Shown here: positions 58,438-64,000 of the stretch, in pieces
Layout: each line of letters opens with the position of its first letter
Position numbering within the stretch: position 1 is the stretch's first letter
Assembly: GCA_020636435.1 (NCBI GenBank)
Contig: JACJXX010000001.1
Coordinates: 4,233,001-4,297,000, forward strand
DNA length: 64,000 nt
Reading direction: 5' to 3'
Source of the DNA: Lewinellaceae bacterium
Lineage (GTDB): Bacteria > Bacteroidota > Bacteroidia > Chitinophagales > Saprospiraceae
Notes under the pieces: generated by a model
The model's input: the letters and a program-made list of their open reading frames with translations, nothing else
The model's database searches: none
Told to the model about the DNA's origin: nothing
Made by a program: the position numbers and the translations under genes

Positions 58438-58953
58438 ATGACCTCCTCCGACGCCCTCACCCTCCTCCGCCCCGGCATCCCCTCCCCCTCCGGCACCTGG
58501 GCCGACCTGGGCGCCGGCACGGGCATGTTCACCCTGGCCCTGCGCCAACTGCTGGAGAGCGGCACGATCTACGCGGTAGACAAAAACCCGCACGTGCTCT
58601 GGAGCATCGCCGGCAGCGGGCCGGTGGAGGCCGTCGTCTATGAGGCAGACTTTACCCTACCCCTGAAGCTGCCCCTCCTGGACGGCATTGTGATGGCCAA
58701 CGCGCTTCACTACGCACCCGATCCCATCGCTACCCTGAAAAATATTCTAACCTGCCTGCGCCCCGGCGCTCCTTTCCTGCTGGTGGAGTACGAAACGGAG
58801 CAGGCGCGGCCGCCGTGGATACCCTATCCGCTGCCCTTTCGGCGGTTTGTGGACATCGCTGGAAAGGTGGGGCTGAGTGAGCCGGAGGAACTGGCCCGCG
58901 TGCCCTCTGATTACGGGCGCCAGTACATTTATTCGGCCTTGGCCAGGAAATGA
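58438..58953 (+). CDS. Class I SAM-dependent methyltransferase
   Basis: 171 residues. SAM-binding motif I is WADLGAGTGMFTLALRQLL, motif II DKNPHVLW and the later VMANALHYAPDPIATLKNIL. Substrate cannot be assigned. It is shorter than many relatives but has all conserved blocks of the class I fold. No signal peptide, so cytoplasmic. Confidence 0.88.
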   Translation: MTSSDALTLLRPGIPSPSGTWADLGAGTGMFTLALRQLLESGTIYAVDKNPHVLWSIAGSGPVEAVVYEADFTLPLKLPLLDGIVMANALHYAPDPIATLKNILTCLRPGAPFLLVEYETEQARPPWIPYPLPFRRFVDIAGKVGLSEPEELARVPSDYGRQYIYSALARK

Positions 58954-59093
58954 CTTTCCCTCTACAAAAAATGCATTCCACTTTACAAATATGGAAAACG
59001 GGAAAGGGATGCGGATGAAGGGCAGGTAATGAGCGCTATTTTTCTCAGGCATTGGTTATATTGCTGTTGCGTGCAATACCAAAAAGAACCGAT

Positions 59094-61271
59094 ATGAAGA
59101 AAGCGATCATCCTGTACCTGCTGCTCTCTGCCTTACTCGCTCCGCTCCCAGCCCAACACTCCGCAGCCCGCCTCTGGAACGAGGCCGTGCTCGACGGCAT
59201 CCGGGGCGACCTGGCGCGGCCGACCGTCCACGCCCGCAACCTCTTCCACACCAGCCTGGCGATGTACGACGCCTGGGCCGTGTACAGCGAAACCGGGGAC
59301 ACCTATTTACTGGGCAAGACCGTGCATGGGTTTACCTGCCCGTTCACCGGCACACCCATCCCGGAGGACATCAAAGCGGCGCAAGAGGAGGCCATCAGCT
59401 TTGCCGCCTACCGCTTGCTAAGGCACCGCTTTGCCGATTCCCCGGGATGGCGGGACCTGTTTTACGAGATCGATCTTTTGATGGATTCACTCGGCTATGA
59501 CCAGGGGAATGTTTCCACCGATTACAAATGCGGCCCGGCCGAGCTGGGGAATTATATTGCCGAACAGGTCATCCGTTACGGCCTGCAGGACGGCTCGAAC
59601 GAAGCGGGCGAATACGCCAATTTGTACTACGAACCGGTAAATCCCCCGATGCTCGTCGAAGCGCCCGGCAACCCGGAAATCCTTGACCTGAACCGATGGC
59701 AACCCCTGGCGTTTACTACCTTCATCGACCAGAGCGGCAACCCCTTCGGCAATTTTGCCCCTCCTTTTGTCAGCCCCGAATGGGGCCGGGTGCTGCCCTT
59801 CTCCCTCAACCGCAACAATGCTAAAATATATGAAAGGGACGGGAACCCCTATTGGATCTATCACGATCCAGGGCCGCCGCCGTACCTGGACACATCTGCG
59901 GTGGGCGGCCTTTCCGAAGAGTACAAATGGAGTTATGCCCTGGTTGCTGTGTGGTCTTCCCTGCTCGATCCCGCAGATGGGGTGATGATCGATATCTCCC
60001 CTGCTTCAGTGGGCAATATCACCGAATACCCGGGCGATATTTTTGAATACCATGATTTTTATAATTTATTCGAAGGCGGGGATACGGGCCAGGGGTATGC
60101 CCTGAACCCGAAAACCGGGCAGCCCTACGCCCCTCAGGTCATCCACCGGGCAGACTATTACCGGGTGCTGGCCGAATTCTGGGCCGACGGCCCGGACTCG
60201 GAGACGCCGCCCGGCCACTGGTTTACCATTTTCAACTACATCAGCGAACAACCCGAACTGGTGAAAAAGATGCGCGGCCAGGGCCCCGTGCTCGATGATC
60301 TGGAATGGGACGTGAAGGGCTACTTTGCCCTGGGCGGGGCCATGCACGACGTGGCCGTTTCCGTTTGGGGCATCAAAGGGTGGTACGACAGCGTGCGGCC
60401 GGTCTCCGCTATCCGGGGCATGGCGGAACTGGGGCAGAGCAGCGATCCTGCCCTTCCCCATTATCACCCCGGCGGATTGCCGCTCATCCCCGGCTACATC
60501 GAGCTGATCGAGGCCGGCGACCCCCTGCAGGGCCAGAGCGGGGAATACATCCATGAAATAAAGATCAAAGCCTGGCGGGGCCCCAATTTTATTGAAGATC
60601 CGAGGACAGACGTGGCGGGTGTCGGCTGGGTGCGCGCCAACTTCTGGTGGCCTTACCAGCGGCCCACTTTCGTTTCGCCGCCCTTCGCCGGCTACATTTC
60701 CGGGCATTCCACCTACAGCCGCGCCGCCGCCGAGGTGTTGACGGCTATGACCGGCGACCCCTTCTTCCCCGGTGGCCTGGGCGAGTTCCATTGCCCCAAA
60801 AACGAATTTCTCGTCTTCGAGGATGGCCCCAGTACCGACCTTACCCTGCAATGGGCCGCCTACCGCGACGCGGCCGACCAGTGCAGCCTGTCCCGGATTT
60901 ACGGCGGTATCCACCCTCCTGCGGACGATATCCCCGGGCGGCGGATCGGCCAGGAGATCGGGGTGCAGGCCTTTCAATTTGCAGAGCAGTATTTTAATAA
61001 GACAAAAGTGCCGCGCGAGGTAAGCGAGTTGAAGGTTTTTCCCAACCCTGCGAGTTGTGTGGTGCAGGTCGAGTTCGAGTATGAGGGAGAAATGCCGGTG
61101 AAAATTTACAGCGCCGACGGCCGCCTGGAACGGGCGCTATCTGTCCGGTTTGCCAATAAGCAGGGATTTGTGAACCTGGATGGGCTGGCGAATGGGCTGC
61201 ATGTTATCGTCGGCTTCAAGGGGGAGAAAGACAGGTTCTTTGAACAAAAGGTGGTCGTGCAGGCGAACTGA
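59094..61271 (+). CDS. Vanadium-dependent haloperoxidase-like PAP2 protein with T9SS tail
   Basis: 725 residues. A signal peptide (ILYLLLSALLAPLPAQ) is followed by a large alpha-helical region. The vanadate/phosphate-binding motifs are in the second half: PPFAGYISGHSTYSRAAAEV (SGH) and SLSRIYGGIHPPADDIPGRR (R...G-x-H-x-x-x-D), the PAP2/haloperoxidase active site. A T9SS sorting domain follows after residue ~640 (LKVFPNPASCVVQVEFEYE). Vanadium haloperoxidases oxidise halides; without testing it could equally be an acid phosphatase. It is exported through the outer membrane. Confidence 0.85.
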   Translation: MKKAIILYLLLSALLAPLPAQHSAARLWNEAVLDGIRGDLARPTVHARNLFHTSLAMYDAWAVYSETGDTYLLGKTVHGFTCPFTGTPIPEDIKAAQEEAISFAAYRLLRHRFADSPGWRDLFYEIDLLMDSLGYDQGNVSTDYKCGPAELGNYIAEQVIRYGLQDGSNEAGEYANLYYEPVNPPMLVEAPGNPEILDLNRWQPLAFTTFIDQSGNPFGNFAPPFVSPEWGRVLPFSLNRNNAKIYERDGNPYWIYHDPGPPPYLDTSAVGGLSEEYKWSYALVAVWSSLLDPADGVMIDISPASVGNITEYPGDIFEYHDFYNLFEGGDTGQGYALNPKTGQPYAPQVIHRADYYRVLAEFWADGPDSETPPGHWFTIFNYISEQPELVKKMRGQGPVLDDLEWDVKGYFALGGAMHDVAVSVWGIKGWYDSVRPVSAIRGMAELGQSSDPALPHYHPGGLPLIPGYIELIEAGDPLQGQSGEYIHEIKIKAWRGPNFIEDPRTDVAGVGWVRANFWWPYQRPTFVSPPFAGYISGHSTYSRAAAEVLTAMTGDPFFPGGLGEFHCPKNEFLVFEDGPSTDLTLQWAAYRDAADQCSLSRIYGGIHPPADDIPGRRIGQEIGVQAFQFAEQYFNKTKVPREVSELKVFPNPASCVVQVEFEYEGEMPVKIYSADGRLERALSVRFANKQGFVNLDGLANGLHVIVGFKGEKDRFFEQKVVVQAN

Positions 61272-61319
61272 GTAATTTCGGCCATTCTCTTGCCCGCATT
61301 GGAAAAATTCGCTGATCAC

Positions 61320-61333
61320 ATGACTTAAATCAG
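61320..61333. promoter_or_regulatory. Crp/Fnr-like dyad upstream of the hybrid kinase gene
   Basis: ATGACTTAAATCAG, with arms ATGAC and ATCAG, ends 51 bp before the kinase ATG. It has the same arms as the site at 52482. It is a plausible binding site of a Crp/Fnr family regulator, but short degenerate dyads can occur by chance. Confidence 0.45.
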
Positions 61334-61384
61334 TGAAACGGATCGATCACTACCTTAACTTTCAGCAGCAATAACCTGCTGCTC

Positions 61385-63532
61385 ATGAACGACCTGCGCC
61401 TTCAAACATGGAGGCAGTGGCGGAATGCGGCCATTTATGCCCCGGGGGACGATGAGGAGGTCATATTGTCCAAAACGGTATGGGGCGGCATCGCTGTCTC
61501 TTCTTTGGTGCTGGGGCTGATCGCCGGGATGGTATACGCCTGTATGCATTTCATGTTCCTGGTTTATCTGATGGCTGTTTTCTGTGGGTTTTTCCTGGTC
61601 AGCCTACTCCTCTTCCTGCGGGTGCGGGCACACACGGAGTGGTTTTTCATCAGTACGGAAGTATTCAAGATCCTGTTTTCCTTTGTTGCTGTCGTTTTCA
61701 CAGGAGGTATCCTGAACTCCGGTGGTTTTGTCTTTCTCGGCATGGCGGGCATTTTCTTTGCGCTGGTATTTCCGCGGCCGGAACAGGTTCGCTTCCTGCT
61801 GCTGCTATATTTGGGCACGGTCTCCCTGGAAGCCATCCTGCAACCCTGGCTGCGGCCGGTGGTTCAGTTCTCCGCAGGACAGAATCTGGTGCTTTTTGTC
61901 CTTTACTTTATGGTATCGCTGCTGTCGCTGTACTTTTTTGTCCGCATTTACGTGCGGGAACGGGTGCGGTTCCGCCAGGTGGAAGCCGAAAAACTCCGGG
62001 CGCTGGACCATGCCCGCAGCCAGTTTTTCTCCAACATCTCCCACGAATTCCGCACGCCGCTGACGGTCATCCTCGGAATGGCCGATCAGATCCGGGAGGC
62101 GCCCTCCCGCCACGTCGCCGAAAAGGCCGTCCTGATCCGCCGAAATGGGAAAAAGCTGCTCCGTTTGGTCGGCCAGTTGCTCGACCTGTCCAGGCTGGAA
62201 GCCGGCGCCCTTTCCGTTCATTATGTGCAGTCGGATGTGGTACTGGAACTGAAGTACCTGCTGGAGTCCTTCCACAGCCTGGCTGAAGCGAAAAACATCC
62301 GCCTGCATTTTTCCAGTGCTTCGGAGGAGATCTGGATGGATTTCGACCCGGAAAAGCTGGAGCACCTGGTGGGCAACCTGCTGGACAACGCCATCAAGTA
62401 CACGCCCGCCGGGGGTGAAGTGCGGCTTGAGTTGGAACGCCTGCCGTCATCGCCCCCTCCACTTGAACCGGGCCCCTGCCTGCTCATCCGGGCCAGAGAT
62501 ACCGGTATCGGTATACCTCCGCAGCATTGGGAGCGCATCTTCGACCGTTATTACCAGGTTGGGGAGTGGCCCACTGAAGGAGCCGGGATAGGGCTGGCGA
62601 TGGCCCGGGAATACGCCCACTTGTTCGGTGGCCATATTGAGTTGGATAGCCGGCCGGGAGAAGGCAGCGCCTTCTCCGTTTACCTGCCGTTGCGCAACCG
62701 GGCCCCCATGCAGTTGTTGCCTGCCGGCCCGCCGGTGCCGGAAGAAAAACCGGCGCCGGAAGCGGTTCCTGGCGCATCAGCTGCCCCCCGCCTGTTGCTC
62801 ATCGAAGACAACCCAGATGTGGTCCGGTATCTACAGGCTTTCCTACAGAAGGATTACAATCTGATTACGGCCTTCGATGGCGAACAGGGTATCAATCGGG
62901 CCATAGAACGCGTACCGGATATCATCATCAGCGATATTATGATGCCGAAAAAGGACGGCCTGGAAGTTTGCCGGGCATTGAAGGGCGATTTCCGCACCAA
63001 CCACATCCCTATCATCCTGCTGACCGCCAAAACGGATGTGGATTCCAGGGTACGCGGCCTGGAATCCGGGGCTGATGCCTATCTGCCTAAACCCTTCCAT
63101 CGACAGGAACTGCAGGTGGAGCTTCGGAAACTCATCACCCTGCGGGAAGCCCTGAAACGCAAATTCAGCCAGAGCCTGGCCGCTCCTCTGCCCGAAAGTA
63201 AACCTCCTGGGCTGAATGAACGCTTCCTGTATGAGGTTCGCCAATGCCTGGAAAGGCATTATCCGGAGGAGGAATTCGGCATCAGGGCCCTGTGTGCCAA
63301 GCTTGGCGTCAGCCGCACTCAATTGCACCGCAAGCTGGCTGCACTGACCGGCCAGCCCGCCTCTCATTTTATCCGTTCTTTCCGCCTGGAAAAGGCCCGT
63401 CAACTGCTCGCGTCCAGCCGTATGACCATCGCCGAGGTGGCCTATGCAGTGGGTTTCAAAGACCCCTATTATTTCTCCCGCGCTTTTGCCCGGGAATTCG
63501 GGCTGCCGCCCTCTGAAGTCCGGGAGGGGTAG
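61385..63532 (+). CDS. Hybrid histidine kinase/response regulator with AraC-type output domain
   Basis: 715 residues. About six membrane helices (residues ~33-190) form the sensory part; there is no large periplasmic sensor as in classical HTCS. Then come a HisKA domain with NISHEFRTPLTVILG (phosphoacceptor His220), an HATPase domain (NLLDNAIKYTPAGG, DTGIGIPP, GAGIGLAMA), a receiver domain with IISDIMMPKKDGL (Asp517) and a C-terminal AraC helix-turn-helix (LGVSRTQLHRKLAALTGQPA, TIAEVAYAVGFKDPYYFSRA). It phosphorylates itself and binds DNA as a single protein. Just downstream is a 20-bp-spaced direct repeat upstream of a Kelch gene, a likely target. Confidence 0.94.
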   Translation: MNDLRLQTWRQWRNAAIYAPGDDEEVILSKTVWGGIAVSSLVLGLIAGMVYACMHFMFLVYLMAVFCGFFLVSLLLFLRVRAHTEWFFISTEVFKILFSFVAVVFTGGILNSGGFVFLGMAGIFFALVFPRPEQVRFLLLLYLGTVSLEAILQPWLRPVVQFSAGQNLVLFVLYFMVSLLSLYFFVRIYVRERVRFRQVEAEKLRALDHARSQFFSNISHEFRTPLTVILGMADQIREAPSRHVAEKAVLIRRNGKKLLRLVGQLLDLSRLEAGALSVHYVQSDVVLELKYLLESFHSLAEAKNIRLHFSSASEEIWMDFDPEKLEHLVGNLLDNAIKYTPAGGEVRLELERLPSSPPPLEPGPCLLIRARDTGIGIPPQHWERIFDRYYQVGEWPTEGAGIGLAMAREYAHLFGGHIELDSRPGEGSAFSVYLPLRNRAPMQLLPAGPPVPEEKPAPEAVPGASAAPRLLLIEDNPDVVRYLQAFLQKDYNLITAFDGEQGINRAIERVPDIIISDIMMPKKDGLEVCRALKGDFRTNHIPIILLTAKTDVDSRVRGLESGADAYLPKPFHRQELQVELRKLITLREALKRKFSQSLAAPLPESKPPGLNERFLYEVRQCLERHYPEEEFGIRALCAKLGVSRTQLHRKLAALTGQPASHFIRSFRLEKARQLLASSRMTIAEVAYAVGFKDPYYFSRAFAREFGLPPSEVREG

Positions 63533-63567
63533 ATGGCGGCTTTATGGTTTTAGGTCCTTCGGCCAAC

Positions 63568-63600
63568 GGAACAATAGTCCAATCTTTGGAACAATAGTCC
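63568..63600 (+). promoter_or_regulatory. 20-bp-spaced direct repeat (GGAACAATAGTCC) before the Kelch gene
   Basis: GGAACAATAGTCC occurs exactly twice, at 63568-63580 and 63588-63600, 20 bp apart start to start, about two helical turns. AraC-family regulators usually bind such direct repeats on one face of the helix. The pair lies just after the hybrid AraC kinase gene and 52 bp before the Kelch gene ATG, so it is a candidate operator. Confidence 0.6.
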
Positions 63601-63652
63601 TTCCTCTGTGAGCTAAAGCCAGGCTACATTGACAACACTAAAATATACCAAT

Positions 63653-64000
63653 ATGAAACAGACAATGACCATTACATTGCTGGCCGTTATGGCCACGCTG
63701 CTGTTCCGGGCTCCGGCAGAAGCCCAGGAAGAATGGGTTTATAAAGCCCCCATTCCCACGGGCAGGGCTTATGTAACATGCAGCGTGCTGGACGGCAAAA
63801 TTTACGTCATTGGCGGCGGCCTTACCCGTGCGGAAGGGAGCGCCGCCGTAGAAAGGTACGACCCGGAAACAGATACCTGGGATGTTGCCATAGCGAGCCT
63901 GCCGGTTCCGCTCTTTGCACCGGCTGCGGCAACGGCCAACGGGAAGATATACGTAATGGGAGGCAAGGCAAACTACTACGCCACGGAAGATTACGCTGCG
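63653..64000 (+). CDS. Kelch repeat secreted protein (N-terminal part only)
   Basis: 116 codons to the window end. A signal peptide (ITLLAVMATLLFRAPAEAQE) precedes Kelch repeats: GKIYVIGGGLT, AAVERYDPETDTWDVA and GKIYVMGGKANYYA, each with the GG doublet and YDP..TW pattern. Kelch repeats form beta-propellers that bind proteins or sugars. The C-terminus is beyond the window, so a T9SS tail cannot be checked. It lies downstream of the hybrid AraC kinase and of a possible operator. Confidence 0.88.
   Translation, partial: MKQTMTITLLAVMATLLFRAPAEAQEEWVYKAPIPTGRAYVTCSVLDGKIYVIGGGLTRAEGSAAVERYDPETDTWDVAIASLPVPLFAPAAATANGKIYVMGGKANYYATEDYAA

Noticed and set aside
1..64000. CRISPR array
   Set aside because: The tandem arrays have 8- or 16-bp units without variable spacers, and no cas gene occurs.
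1..64000. tRNA or rRNA genes
   Set aside because: No cloverleaf-like pattern or rRNA segment was noticed; a dedicated covariance search was not possible here.

Overview
The window looks like chromosomal DNA of a marine-type Bacteroidota, most plausibly a Saprospirales/Lewinellaceae relative. The evidence is several secreted proteins with type IX secretion (T9SS) C-terminal tails, an HTCS-like histidine kinase with an AraC output domain, a PorT-like barrel, DUF4294 and DUF5777 proteins, tandem OmpH/Skp genes, a GH92 mannosidase and remnants of a galactan utilisation locus. Start codons mostly lack strong Shine-Dalgarno sequences. The taxonomic call is inference; no rRNA or tRNA gene was seen.

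Layout. 0-14.5 kb: an ABC permease start, CutC, DUF1697, a GH92 lipoprotein, HemW, an alpha/beta hydrolase, a CrtA-like monooxygenase, OmpH-OmpH-MurI, a dienelactone hydrolase, then a decayed galactan locus in which only the GH53 galactanase is intact. 14.6-27 kb: bestrophin, a DUF6364/PIN toxin-antitoxin pair, TrmB, a hydrolase, a secreted protein of unknown function, an ornithine cyclodeaminase relative, DUF1990-YndJ, a VWA protein and heme A synthase. 27-46 kb: mostly housekeeping genes (SRAP, Dtd, MazG-like, two T9SS cargo proteins, PrsW, a queuosine-mannosyltransferase relative, a SpoIIE phosphatase, a TM2/TPR/SHOCT protein, CBS, a BamA/TamA-like barrel, NAD kinase, a cyclase, a nucleotidyltransferase, DUF4294).

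46.3-57.5 kb is the most unusual region. A hexaheme collagen-like lipoprotein, a small lipoprotein with a CX4CH heme site and a DUF5777 barrel precede two successive copies of one module: Tat-type four-cluster Fe-S protein, NrfD-type quinol-binding membrane protein, a secreted two-repeat protein with a C-terminal membrane anchor, and a monoheme cytochrome c. No molybdopterin subunit is present. Palindromic Crp/Fnr-like sites lie upstream of three of its transcription units. My inference is a duplicated menaquinol-cytochrome c oxidoreductase linked to a possible outer-membrane electron conduit. 57.5-64 kb: glutathione peroxidase, a methyltransferase, a vanadium-haloperoxidase-like T9SS protein, a hybrid kinase and the start of a Kelch protein.

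The intergenic DNA is full of 100-215 bp palindromic elements. At least five families occur twice within this window, and further single copies are present. Some lie beside truncated genes, and there are also 8-bp-unit tandem arrays at three loci. This points to a genome shaped by small non-coding mobile or hairpin elements and by local gene decay.
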